A stretch of 19,344 nt of DNA from JBOFLG01 sp051657745 (GCA_051657745.1 JBOFLG010000039.1:1-19344), one strand, 5' to 3'; shown: positions 7,309 to 14,540, counted from the first letter of the stretch. Program-made: numbers and translations. The notes: generated by a model from the sequence alone, not told the origin.

Positions 7309-8469
7309 ATGACGTCCACCGGCGACGCCGCCGGGTCGGGACCGGTGCTGGCCGATGTGCTGCCCGGTGTCGCCCGGAGTATCGGCGTGCCCTGGCCACC
7401 GCCGGGCTCGTCGGCTCGACGGGGGCTCGAGTTGCCACCGGCACGACGCGCGGTGGTGGTGCTCATCGACGGCCTCGGCCATGACCTGCTGATCCGGCGG
7501 GCTGGGCACGCACCATGGTTGCGACATCACCTGGCCAGCACGGTGCGGGCGACCTGTGGGTTCCCATCGACCACGGCGACCTCGGTGGCGAGTTTCGGCA
7601 CCGGTCTGCTGGCTGGTGCGCACGGCTTGGTGGGTTACGAGGCGATGGACCCGGACACCGGTCGGGTGCTCAACGAGCTGTCCTGGGAGGACGGTCCGGA
7701 CCCGCGCCGCTGGCAACCCTTCTCCACCGTGTACGAGGCCGCGGCGGCATCCGGCGTGGATGTCGTCCATACCGGCCCGGCCTTCTTCGAGGGCTCGGGC
7801 CTGACCGTGGCCAGCTCCCGGGGTGGCCGCTTCGTGGCAGCTGGCACGCTCCCTGCGCGGGTGGACGTTGCGGTGGCCGCGGCACGGGCCTCGCCGTCGT
7901 CGCTGGTGTACGTGTACTGGGGCGAGCTCGACAAGGTCGGCCACGTGCATGGCTGCACGTCCTGGCAGTGGGGTGAGCAGCTGGAGACCATCGACCGCGA
8001 GCTCGCCAGGCTCGCGGATGCACTGCCCGACGACTGCTCGCTCACCATCACTGCTGACCACGGCATGGTCGACGTCCCGCAGGACGCGCGGGTCGACGTC
8101 GCCGCCGACCCGCGGCTTGCCGCTGGTGTCGAGGTGGTGAGCAGCGAGCCCCGAGCCCCGCACCTGTGGGTCGCGCCGGGCGCGGTGGCCGATGTGCTCG
8201 CCGCCTGGCGTGCGGTGCTCGGGAGTCGCGCGGAGGTGGTCGAGCGCGACGACGCCGTGGCCCGCGGCTGGTTCGGCGAGGTGCGGCCAGAGGTGCGAGG
8301 TCGGATCGGTGACGTCGTGGTCACCACCGGTGCGGCGTTCGCCGTGGTGGACTCACGACGAGCCCGGCCCGAGTTGCTGGCGCTCATCGGGTTGCACGGG
8401 TCGCTGACCGATGACGAGGTGTCGGTACCCGTGCTGCACGTGCCGGCATCAGCCGTCGCCCCTGGGTGA
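7309..8469 (+). CDS. Alkaline phosphatase superfamily, nucleotide pyrophosphatase/phosphodiesterase-type hydrolase
   Basis: 386 aa. Members hydrolyse phosphodiester or pyrophosphate bonds using two metal ions and a threonine nucleophile. All landmarks are present: Asp54 in VVVLIDGLGHD, Thr89 in GFPSTTATS as the likely nucleophile, Asp208 and His212 in GELDKVGHVHG, Asp250-His251 in ITADHGMVDVP, and His363 in GLHGSLTDDE. There is no signal peptide, so a cytoplasmic location is likely, unlike many family members. Substrate is unknown. The ATG at 7309 lies 8 bp after the DUF5998 stop without a good Shine-Dalgarno, so translational coupling is possible. Family homology begins around residue 12, which leaves a slightly later start open. 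The gene converges on sepH with a 53 bp gap in which I see no convincing terminator. Confidence 0.85.
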   Translation: MTSTGDAAGSGPVLADVLPGVARSIGVPWPPPGSSARRGLELPPARRAVVVLIDGLGHDLLIRRAGHAPWLRHHLASTVRATCGFPSTTATSVASFGTGLLAGAHGLVGYEAMDPDTGRVLNELSWEDGPDPRRWQPFSTVYEAAAASGVDVVHTGPAFFEGSGLTVASSRGGRFVAAGTLPARVDVAVAAARASPSSLVYVYWGELDKVGHVHGCTSWQWGEQLETIDRELARLADALPDDCSLTITADHGMVDVPQDARVDVAADPRLAAGVEVVSSEPRAPHLWVAPGAVADVLAAWRAVLGSRAEVVERDDAVARGWFGEVRPEVRGRIGDVVVTTGAAFAVVDSRRARPELLALIGLHGSLTDDEVSVPVLHVPASAVAPG

Positions 8470-8522
8470 ACACCAGCGCTCACCACGGCGGCCCAGCTCG
8501 CCGAGCGTGACTCGCCAGACCG

Positions 8523-9533
8523 TCAGGTGTCGGTTCCGCGGGTGCCGAAGACGATGTCGTCCCAGCTCGGCACACTCGGCCGGCCCTTGCGGCCCGACGG
8601 CGGGCGCCGAACTGCCGGGGCCGGCTCGGGCTGCTCCGGCGGAGCGGGCTCGGCATCGTCGAGATGGTGCGCGGTGGGCTGATGGGCACGTGATGCCGGA
8701 GGTGCCGGTGCGATGGCCGGGTCGACGGCGAGCTCATCGAGGGGGACGGCGTCCGGACGGGAGGTGTCCTCACCGGGGGTCTGGGTCGGTGCGGGACGAC
8801 GGCGTCCGCGGCGTCCGCGGGTGCCGTGGTCGCGCATCGCGGCCATCAGGTCGATCGGGTCGGACGCCCCGGTCGCGGATCGGCTCACCCCGCCGTCGGC
8901 ATCGACGTCGTACACGTCGAGGTCGCCGCCGGTCACCGGCGGGTGCGGTGCGGGGATGCCGACCGGCTCGGCATCCTCGCTCAGCCACCGAGCCTCGTCG
9001 TCGGTGGGGGAGACTGACCCGCTCAGCGGCTCGTAGGCCCAGGTGGCGGTGCGCCGCCGGCCGCCGGCCGCAAACGTCATTGACACCTGCCAGGCCCCCG
9101 CGTCGTCACGCGCGGAGTCCCACTCCACGTCGTCGAGTTCGACTCCACGGGAGCGGAGTCGTTCGTCGACCCGATCGGCGAGTGCGGCCGACCCGTGCAG
9201 CCCCGCGCCAACGGTGCACTGCCGAGCGACCCGTGCCACGTGCTCACGTTCGGCGAGGACCGGCCCTTCGAAGCGCCGTACCTTCTCGATGGTCCACCCG
9301 GCGCGTTCGGCGACCTCGGCGGCGGAGAGCCCGCGGCGGATCAACGCCTGGACCTCCCGGGGGCGCAGGCCACCGTCGATCTCGATCTGCAGCTGGCCCA
9401 AGCGGGCCCGGTCACGGCGGGCAGCGGCCCGTAGCGGCTCGTCGAGCGGAAGCCGGAACCGGCCACCGTCGGCGTCGGCGAGCAGGAGGTGCTCGCCGTC
9501 CTCATGGACGCCGATCAGGCGAAGATCCTGCAT
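8523..9533 (-). CDS. sepH: Septation protein SepH (DUF3071 family)
   Basis: 336 aa. SepH is an actinobacterial cell-division protein that binds FtsZ and promotes its assembly at division sites. The N-terminal domain begins MQDLRLIGVHEDGEHLLL and contains a helix-turn-helix-like segment (about 57-90: LRPREVQALIRRGLSAAEVA). The middle and late parts are acidic and Pro/Ala-rich and probably disordered. The extreme C-terminus has the conserved block GRPSVPSWDDIVFGTRG (near 317-333). The ATG at 9533 has GGGAG 7 nt upstream, and the protein starts as the family does; an upstream in-frame ATG at 9578 adds 15 residues with poor third-position GC. It is divergent from hemH. A 47-codon reading frame on the same strand (9502-9645) overlaps its start. 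Confidence 0.93.
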   Translation of the reverse strand: MQDLRLIGVHEDGEHLLLADADGGRFRLPLDEPLRAAARRDRARLGQLQIEIDGGLRPREVQALIRRGLSAAEVAERAGWTIEKVRRFEGPVLAEREHVARVARQCTVGAGLHGSAALADRVDERLRSRGVELDDVEWDSARDDAGAWQVSMTFAAGGRRRTATWAYEPLSGSVSPTDDEARWLSEDAEPVGIPAPHPPVTGGDLDVYDVDADGGVSRSATGASDPIDLMAAMRDHGTRGRRGRRRPAPTQTPGEDTSRPDAVPLDELAVDPAIAPAPPASRAHQPTAHHLDDAEPAPPEQPEPAPAVRRPPSGRKGRPSVPSWDDIVFGTRGTDT

Positions 9534-9645
9534 TTTCGGGCTCCCGGTCCAGGTACACGTCGGTGCTGACCTTGCCACCCCGCGGCTGCTTCGGCGAGGA
9601 GCCCACGCCGGGACGCCCCGGATTGGACGGATACGGTGCTGCCAT
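9502..9645 (-). CDS. Candidate small protein upstream of and overlapping sepH (47 aa)
   Basis: Reads MAAPYPSNPG, then a Pro/Gly/Lys-rich part and KVSTDVYLDREPEN, and stops at TGA 9502-9504, overlapping the sepH start by 32 nt. Between roughly codons 11 and 36 nearly every third base is G or C. The competing frame, in which sepH would be extended, has clearly lower third-position GC. After the sepH ATG the bias in this frame vanishes, so the last 11 codons look non-coding. Caution is needed because the hemH frame on the other strand shares the same third positions, and its own ATG (9644) overlaps this ATG. No clear Shine-Dalgarno is visible. I do not recognise the peptide. Confidence 0.35.
   Translation of the reverse strand: MAAPYPSNPGRPGVGSSPKQPRGGKVSTDVYLDREPENAGSSPDRRP
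9632..9637 (+). promoter_or_regulatory. -10 element, leaderless hemH transcript
   Basis: TACGGT ends 6 nt before the hemH ATG at 9644. It fits TANNNT, and no Shine-Dalgarno lies between, so transcription would start at or next to the start codon. Confidence 0.45.
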
Positions 9646-10747
9646 GACCGAGCGCCACGACCTCGCCCCCTACGACGTCGTCATCCTTGGATCGTTCGGC
9701 GGCCCGGAGGCCAGCGAGGAGGTGCTGCCGTTCCTCCGCCGGGTCACCGCCGGCCGCGACGTGCCCGATGAGCGGCTCCGAACGGTCGGCGAGCACTATT
9801 ACGCGCGCGGCGGGCGCAGCCCGATCAACGACCTGAATCGCGACCTCCTCACCCGGCTTCGCAATACTCTCGAGCGACGCGGTATCGACGTGCCGGTCGT
9901 CTGGGGAAACCGCAACAGCGCGCCCTTTTTCGCGGATGCCGTTCGCGAGGCTGTCGCGGCCGAGGCGCGCCGCGTGGTCGTCGTGCTCACGAGTGCCTAC
10001 TCGTGCTACTCCTCCTGTCGGCAGTACCGCGAGGACCTCGCTGCCGCTCTCGGCGAGGTCGGTGCCGCGGCCGACGGGCTGGTCATCGACAAGGTTCGCC
10101 CCTATGCCGGACACCCCGCTGTCGGCCGCACCTGGTCGCGTGCGGTGCTCGACGCGGTCCGGTCGTTACCGGAGCCGTCAGCAGCCCGCCTGCTGTACGT
10201 CACCCACTCCGTGCCGATCGCGATGGACGACACCTCGGGACCTGGTGACGGTGAGGGCAACCTCTACAGCGACCAGCACCACCGCCTCGCCAGACGAATC
10301 ACCGACGAGGTCGATGCCGCCCTCGGCACGGCCCTGCCCGCGGAGGTGGTCTACTGCTCGCGGTCCGGCCCGCCGCAGCAGCCGTGGCTCGAACCCGACG
10401 TCAACGACCGCATCAGCGACCTGGCGGCCGAGGGCGACGGCCCCGTCGTCTGCATCCCGATCGGGTTCATCTCCGACCACATGGAGGTGGTCCACGACCT
10501 CGACACCGAGGCAGCCGACACCGCCGCGCGGGTCGGCCTCCAGTTCCTCCGGGTCCGGACCCCCGGGCCCGACGAGGAGTTCGTCGACGGTCTTGTCGAC
10601 CTTCTGCTCGAACGGGCCGCCGAGGCTCGCGATGAGCTCGTGAGACCAGCGACGTGGCTACCCGGCGATGTGCGTCCGTCGGTGTGCGCGCCGGGTTGCT
10701 GCCCCAACCTGCGGGTGGCCACGCCGGCGTTGTGCGGGAGCGACTGA
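9644..10747 (+). CDS. hemH: Ferrochelatase (coproporphyrin ferrochelatase type) with probable [2Fe-2S] cluster
   Basis: 367 aa. Inserts ferrous iron into a porphyrin; actinobacteria use the coproporphyrin-dependent route, so the substrate is probably coproporphyrin III (CpfC). Visible are the opening YDVVILGSFGGPEASEEVLP (10-29), catalytic His188 in YVTHSVPIAMDD, and Glu281 in GFISDHMEVVHDLD. Cysteines suited to a [2Fe-2S] cluster are Cys121 and Cys125 in YSCYSSCRQYRE and the C-terminal CAPGCC (Cys348, Cys352, Cys353); the mycobacterial enzyme has one internal and three C-terminal ligands. The ATG at 9644 fits the family start and follows a TACGGT -10 by 6 nt. The stop overlaps the start of the next gene by one base (TGATG), so the two genes are translationally coupled. 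Confidence 0.93.
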   Translation: MTERHDLAPYDVVILGSFGGPEASEEVLPFLRRVTAGRDVPDERLRTVGEHYYARGGRSPINDLNRDLLTRLRNTLERRGIDVPVVWGNRNSAPFFADAVREAVAAEARRVVVVLTSAYSCYSSCRQYREDLAAALGEVGAAADGLVIDKVRPYAGHPAVGRTWSRAVLDAVRSLPEPSAARLLYVTHSVPIAMDDTSGPGDGEGNLYSDQHHRLARRITDEVDAALGTALPAEVVYCSRSGPPQQPWLEPDVNDRISDLAAEGDGPVVCIPIGFISDHMEVVHDLDTEAADTAARVGLQFLRVRTPGPDEEFVDGLVDLLLERAAEARDELVRPATWLPGDVRPSVCAPGCCPNLRVATPALCGSD

Positions 10748-11607
10748 TGGCGGCGGCTGCTCCGGTCGATGACCTCGACCACGCCGGCCTGGTCGACATC
10801 GCCCGACTGGCTGCCGAACGGGCTGGCCGGCTAATCGTCGATGAGCGGCCGACCGCGCTCACGGTGGCGGCCAAGTCCACCCGAACGGACCCGGTCACCG
10901 AGATGGACCGGCGTAGCCAGCAGCTGATCGTCGATCTCCTCCGCGAGATGCGTCCGAGCGACGGCGTGCTCGGTGAGGAGGGCGCGGGCGTCACCGGGAC
11001 AAGTGGCGTGACCTGGGTCCTCGACCCGATCGACGGCACCGTCAATTACCTGTACGGATATCCCGGATATGCCGTCTCGGTGGCCGCCGTGGTCGGTGAT
11101 CCGGCCATCGAGGGCGCGTGGACCTCGGTCGCTGGCGCCGTCCACGACCCAGTGGCCGGGGAGACCTTCTACGCCCACCTCGGTGGCGGGTCTCGCCTCG
11201 CCACCGCCACCGGAACCACCAGGGTGCACGCGTCGGCCTGTACCGATCTCGGTCTGGCCCTGATCGCCACCGGGTTCGGCTACGCGGCGGCCGTCCGCGA
11301 GCAGCAGGCGCGGAGTCTGGTCGAGGTGATCGGTCGGGTTCGCGACATCCGGCGGACCGGCAGCGCGGCGCTCGATCTCTGTGCCGTGGCGGCACACCGG
11401 GTCGATGGCTACTACGAGAGCGGGCTCAACATCTGGGACCGCGCCGCCGCCCAACTGATCGTGCGGGAGGCTGGGGGCGTCGTTGGTGGGGCCGTCGATG
11501 ACACCCCTGGGCGGTCGCTGACCTGGGCGGCAGCACCAGGGATCGCCCCGTCACTGAGCGCGGTGGTTCGCCAGGCGACGGCGCGTCACGGGTCCGATGA
11601 TGGCTGA
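10747..11607 (+). CDS. suhB: Inositol monophosphatase family phosphatase (SuhB-like)
   Basis: 286 aa cytoplasmic metal-dependent phosphatase. The IMPase signatures are clear: GEEG (76-79), WVLDPIDGTVNY (90-101) with metal-binding Asp93 and Asp96, and LNIWDRAAAQLIVREAGG (228-245) with Asp231. Substrate could be inositol-1-phosphate or another sugar phosphate such as histidinol phosphate; the motifs do not decide. The ATG at 10747 overlaps the hemH stop (TGATG) and fits the usual start; an upstream in-frame ATG at 10654 would overlap hemH by nearly 100 bp. In M. tuberculosis the suhB gene (Rv2701c) also sits just before the DUF4193 gene. A GC-rich hairpin follows the stop. Confidence 0.87.
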   Translation: MAAAAPVDDLDHAGLVDIARLAAERAGRLIVDERPTALTVAAKSTRTDPVTEMDRRSQQLIVDLLREMRPSDGVLGEEGAGVTGTSGVTWVLDPIDGTVNYLYGYPGYAVSVAAVVGDPAIEGAWTSVAGAVHDPVAGETFYAHLGGGSRLATATGTTRVHASACTDLGLALIATGFGYAAAVREQQARSLVEVIGRVRDIRRTGSAALDLCAVAAHRVDGYYESGLNIWDRAAAQLIVREAGGVVGGAVDDTPGRSLTWAAAPGIAPSLSAVVRQATARHGSDDG

Positions 11608-11611
11608 GAAA

Positions 11612-11626
11612 GCCGAGTCCCTCGGC
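11612..11626 (+). terminator. Hairpin after suhB, possible terminator
   Basis: GCCGAG (11612-11617), a TCC loop, and CTCGGC (11621-11626) form a perfect 6-bp stem starting 5 nt after the stop codon. No T-tract follows, so it may only stabilise the 3' end. Confidence 0.35.
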
Positions 11627-11786
11627 CCGCGGACGAGCGCCATCCGCGCGGCCAACAGGGACCCGTGTGGTGATCGGAGGGACAGATAGTGCACAATCTG
11701 CCGCGCACCTGCTCGGCGCAGGGCACAAACGCGGGGCCCGAGGCGTTGTCAGGGCCGAGCTCGAAACGAAGGGTGGACTGAGAGGT

Positions 11787-12086
11787 ATGGCGACCGACTA
11801 CGACGCTCCGCGCAAGACCGACGACGAGTTGTCCGAGGACTCCATCGAGGAACTCAAGAGCCGTCGCGTTGATACGCGCGCCTCCAGCGTCGACGTCGAT
11901 GAGACGGAACAGGCTGAAGGGTTTGAACTTCCAGGAGCAGACCTGTCGGGTGAGGAGCTCTCGGTCCGCGTGCTGCCACGCCAGGCTGATGAGTTCACCT
12001 GCTCGCGATGTTTCCTCGTGCACCACCGCAGCCAGCTGGCAAGTGAGTCAGGCGGGGTGTTGGTGTGTCGGGAGTGCGCGGCCTGA
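11787..12086 (+). CDS. DUF4193 family zinc-ribbon protein
   Basis: 99 aa acidic protein, orthologous in type to M. tuberculosis Rv2699c. The N-terminal half is charged and conserved in pattern (MATDYDAPRKTDDELSEDSI, then KSRRVDTRASSVDVDE). The C-terminal half has Cys72-X2-Cys75 (TCSRC) and Cys94-X2-Cys97 (VCREC), a treble-clef-like zinc ribbon around FLVHHRSQLA. No function is established that I know of; zinc ribbons of this size often bind nucleic acids or RNA polymerase, which is only inference here. The ATG at 11787 gives the family N-terminus; GGTGGA (11772-11777) sits 9 nt upstream. 179 bp separate it from suhB, enough for its own promoter. dut starts 4 bp after the stop. Confidence 0.88.
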   Translation: MATDYDAPRKTDDELSEDSIEELKSRRVDTRASSVDVDETEQAEGFELPGADLSGEELSVRVLPRQADEFTCSRCFLVHHRSQLASESGGVLVCRECAA

Positions 12087-12090
12087 ACAG

Positions 12091-12615
12091 ATGCTCACGA
12101 TGACCGAGTTCGGCGGGGCAGAGCAGGCGCAGGTGGCGGTACGACGGCTCCGTCCTGGCGCGGTGCTGCCCCGCTATCGCATCGACGGCGACGCGGGCGC
12201 CGACCTCACCAGCGTCGTTGAGCTCACCTTGGGGCCGGGTGAACGTGCCCTCGTCCCCACCGGTATCGCGGTGGCGCTGCCGCGGGGAACCGTGGGGCTG
12301 GTCCATCCCCGGTCCGGTCTCGCAGCGCGGCACGGTGTCACGGTCGCCAACGCGCCAGGTACCGTCGACTCTGGGTACCGTGGCGAGATTCTGGTCAACC
12401 TCGTGAATCTGGATCCGGCCACGCCGTTCACCGTGCGGGTCGGCGACCGTATCGCGCAATTGGTCGTACAACGCTACGTGCACGGTGAGTTCGTGGATGC
12501 CGATGCTCTCCCCGCGAGTGCCCGGGGCCAGACCGGCCACGGGTCGACCGGCGGGTTCGGCTCCACGGCCGTGGAGCCCACACCTCGACGACACGACCGG
12601 GAGACCTCGCAGTGA
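12091..12615 (+). CDS. dut: dUTP diphosphatase (dUTPase)
   Basis: 174 aa. Hydrolyses dUTP to dUMP and pyrophosphate, keeping uracil out of DNA and supplying dUMP for thymidylate synthesis; the family works as a homotrimer. All five motifs are present: DAGADLTS (34-41), HPRSGLAARHG (72-82), NAPGTVDSGYRGEI (87-100) with catalytic Asp93, GDRIAQLVVQ (118-127), and the glycine-rich C-terminal arm GQTGHGSTGGFGST (146-159) with the Phe that stacks on uracil. The start is uncertain between ATG at 12091 and ATG at 12100, three codons later; neither has a clear Shine-Dalgarno, and coupling to the DUF4193 gene 4 bp upstream is likely. The stop overlaps the next start (GTGA). Confidence 0.93.
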   Translation: MLTMTEFGGAEQAQVAVRRLRPGAVLPRYRIDGDAGADLTSVVELTLGPGERALVPTGIAVALPRGTVGLVHPRSGLAARHGVTVANAPGTVDSGYRGEILVNLVNLDPATPFTVRVGDRIAQLVVQRYVHGEFVDADALPASARGQTGHGSTGGFGSTAVEPTPRRHDRETSQ

Positions 12616-13373
12616 GCATCCTTGACAAGTTCCGCGGCAGCAGCGGTCGCCACGCGCGCCGCGCCAGCGATCCGGCTGCCGACGCCCCGACCGGGACATC
12701 CACCGACCGTCCTAGTAGCACGGCCGACAGCGGCGAACGCGCGTCGGGTGCCGGCGCGGACGGGCCGTTTGACGTCGCCGATGTTGGCGGTCCAGACGGC
12801 CGGGTGGACGTGGGCGCGCTGTGGCTGCGCGGCATCCCTGGTCTCGAGCTGCGGCTCGAGCTCGACCAACACACCCGTGAGGTCCATGCCGCCACGGCGG
12901 TGCTTGGTGAGTCGGCCCTCCAGTTGCAGGCCTTCGCCGCCCCGAGGTCGAGCGGTCTGTGGGACGAGATCCGCGCCGAGATCTCCGCCACCATCGAGAA
13001 GCAGGGGGGCACGGTTGAACAGGTCGACGGAGTCATGGGTGCCGAGCTGCGCACCCGGATGCCGTCGGCCGACCCCGATGGCCGCACGGTGTTCGCGCCG
13101 GCGACGTTCCTGGGCGTCGACGGGCCGCGATGGTTCCTCCGCGGCGTCTTGTCGGGACGGGCGGCAATCGACAGCACGGCTGCGGCTCCGTTGATCGGCG
13201 TCATGCGGGACACCGTTGTCGTGCGAGGGCTCGACCCGATGGCGCCCCGCGAGTTGCTTCCACTCACCCTCCCCGGCGATGGCGACGCGGTGGGGGGCGA
13301 GGGCGACACGACCGAGGAACGCCCAGGTCTGGATCCGTTCCAGCGTGGTCCTGAGATCACGGAGGTGCGGTGA
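12612..13373 (+). CDS. DUF3710 family protein
   Basis: 253 aa, counterpart of M. tuberculosis Rv2696c by family and position. It starts with GTG overlapping the dut stop by 4 bp. Residues 1-60 are Ser/Ala/Gly/Asp-rich and look disordered after a basic start (MSILDKFRGSSGRHARR). The conserved region runs from about 65 to 225 (RVDVGALWLRGIPGLELRLE, LWDEIRAEISATIEKQGG, GPRWFLRGVLSG, RDTVVVRGLDPMAPRELLPL). There is no signal peptide or membrane helix. Function is unknown. The constant association with dut and the OB-fold gene may point to nucleic-acid metabolism, but that is inference. Confidence 0.85.
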   Translation: MSILDKFRGSSGRHARRASDPAADAPTGTSTDRPSSTADSGERASGAGADGPFDVADVGGPDGRVDVGALWLRGIPGLELRLELDQHTREVHAATAVLGESALQLQAFAAPRSSGLWDEIRAEISATIEKQGGTVEQVDGVMGAELRTRMPSADPDGRTVFAPATFLGVDGPRWFLRGVLSGRAAIDSTAAAPLIGVMRDTVVVRGLDPMAPRELLPLTLPGDGDAVGGEGDTTEERPGLDPFQRGPEITEVR

Positions 13374-13732
13374 TGGGCCTGCGCCAGTGGTTCCGCGAGT
13401 TGACCAAGACCTCGATGGAACAGGCCGCCGAAGAACTTCGTGAGCAGTCCGCCGGGCAGGGGGGCGACGCCCTCGCCCTGCTGGCCGTGCGGTATCCGGC
13501 GAAGGTGTGCGGAACCGTCCGGGCGGTGACCCTGCCGCCGCGGCGCGGTGTTCCCGCCTTGGTTGCGGAGCTCTGGGACGGCAACGGGTCGGTGGACCTG
13601 GTCTGGATCGGCCGTCGCGCGATCGGCGGCATTGTCCCCGGGGTGTTTCTCCGAGCGCACGGACGAGTTGCGCTGGTCAAGGGCGCGCCGACGATATTCA
13701 ACCCGTCCTACGAGATCGTGCCTACGCCATGA
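13373..13732 (+). CDS. OB-fold nucleic acid-binding domain protein
   Basis: 119 aa, the family of M. tuberculosis Rv2694c. An N-terminal helix (LRQWFRELTKTSMEQAAEEL) is followed by a small OB-fold: PAKVCGTVRAVTLPP, ALVAELWDGNGSVDLVWIG, and GVFLRAHGRVALVKGAPTIF, ending NPSYEIVP. This pattern resembles the RecG/tRNA-anticodon type OB-fold, so single-stranded nucleic-acid binding is plausible but unproven. The ATG at 13373 is preferred over GTG at 13370 because GGAGG (13361-13365) is 7 nt away from it. It overlaps the DUF3710 stop by one base and the DUF3159 start by four bases (ATGA), so all three are translationally coupled. Confidence 0.85.
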   Translation: MGLRQWFRELTKTSMEQAAEELREQSAGQGGDALALLAVRYPAKVCGTVRAVTLPPRRGVPALVAELWDGNGSVDLVWIGRRAIGGIVPGVFLRAHGRVALVKGAPTIFNPSYEIVPTP

Positions 13733-14406
13733 CAGTTGCCCGGCTCGACGCGGAGACCGTGGAGACCGTCATCCGGCAACGCCTCGCGACCGCGCTGGGT
13801 GGGTGGCGCGGTTCGGTCGAGACGGCACTGCCGACAGTCCTGTTCGTGGTGCTATGGACCTGGCGCCAGGACCTCACACTCGCGGTCGGTGCGGCACTGG
13901 GGGTGGCGCTGATGTTGGCAGTCCTGCGGTTGGTGCAGCGATCGGCGTTGACCCACGTGCTGGGTGCGGTGTTCGCCACTGGGATCGCGGCATTCTTCGC
14001 GTTACGGTCCGGGCGTGCCGAGGATGCCTTCCTGCCGGGGATTCTGCTGAGCGCCGGGTACCTGGTGGCCTCGCTCATCTCGATCGCGCTGCGGTGGCCG
14101 GCCGTCGGGTTCCTCGTCGGTGCCGGTGGCGCGGTCGACGATCCATTCGGCTGGCGCCGCGACCGCGGCATGGTGCGCGTCTGCTCTCGTCTGACCTGGG
14201 TGCTCGTCCTGGTCTACGTCATCCGGCTTGCGGTGATGGCCCCGCTGTACTTCGCCAACCAGGTGGTGCTGCTCGGTACCGCGAAGGTCGTGCTCGGGTG
14301 GCCGCTGTGGGTCGCCGGCGTGGCGGTCATGGGGTGGCTACTCGTCTCAGGCAACACCCCGCTGGAGACCAGCACCGACCCCGAGGGCCGCTCCGCGAGG
14401 AGTTGA
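13729..14406 (+). CDS. DUF3159 family integral membrane protein
   Basis: 225 aa, the family of M. tuberculosis Rv2693c. A short cytoplasmic start (1-28) precedes about five or six hydrophobic helices, near residues 31-46, 50-69, 76-92, 102-122, 152-176 and 186-208. The loop GGAVDDPFGWRRDRGMVRVC (133-152) is charged and probably cytoplasmic. No transporter or enzyme motif is recognisable. It is the last gene of the overlapping run and converges with the RCK genes. In M. tuberculosis the same neighbour relationship exists, which could hint at a link to ion homeostasis, but nothing in the sequence proves it. Confidence 0.85.
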   Translation: MTVARLDAETVETVIRQRLATALGGWRGSVETALPTVLFVVLWTWRQDLTLAVGAALGVALMLAVLRLVQRSALTHVLGAVFATGIAAFFALRSGRAEDAFLPGILLSAGYLVASLISIALRWPAVGFLVGAGGAVDDPFGWRRDRGMVRVCSRLTWVLVLVYVIRLAVMAPLYFANQVVLLGTAKVVLGWPLWVAGVAVMGWLLVSGNTPLETSTDPEGRSARS

Positions 14407-14414
14407 GCCAGACG

Positions 14415-14440
14415 GGTTGACGCGTCTACCAGGTTGACGC
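14415..14440. repeat. Direct repeat GGTTGACGC x2
   Basis: GGTTGACGC occurs at 14415-14423 and 14432-14440, 17 bp start to start, just after the DUF3159 stop in the convergent gap. Each copy contains TTGAC. No gene start on the plus strand follows, so a promoter role is doubtful. Confidence 0.3.
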
Positions 14441-14450
14441 TCCGCCCGTG

Positions 14451-14477
14451 GGGCCGTCGCCACGTGACGGCGACCCC
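14451..14477 (+). terminator. GC-rich hairpin, possible terminator of the DUF4193-DUF3159 run
   Basis: GTCGCC (14456-14461) pairs with GGCGAC (14469-14474) around a 7-nt loop. It extends by GGG (14451-14453) with CCC (14475-14477) across a two-base bulge. It lies about 45 nt after the DUF3159 stop. No T-tract follows. Confidence 0.35.
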
Positions 14478-14516
14478 GCCCCGGAATCCGCTACAGGACA
14501 GAAAGCTCGCGTCGGT

Positions 14517-14540
14517 CAGTCGAAGGGTCAGACCCGACTG
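14517..14540 (-). terminator. Hairpin, possible terminator of the RCK operon
   Basis: CAGTC (14517-14521) pairs with GACTG (14536-14540), and GGGT (14525-14528) with ACCC (14532-14535), leaving a 3-nt bulge and a 3-nt loop. It begins about 24 nt beyond the RCK stop on the minus strand. No T-tract is seen. Confidence 0.35.

Noticed and set aside
8411..9643. N-terminal extension of hemH to 8411
   Set aside because: It is antisense to sepH over most of its length; ferrochelatase similarity starts at the ATG at 9644, next to a -10 element.
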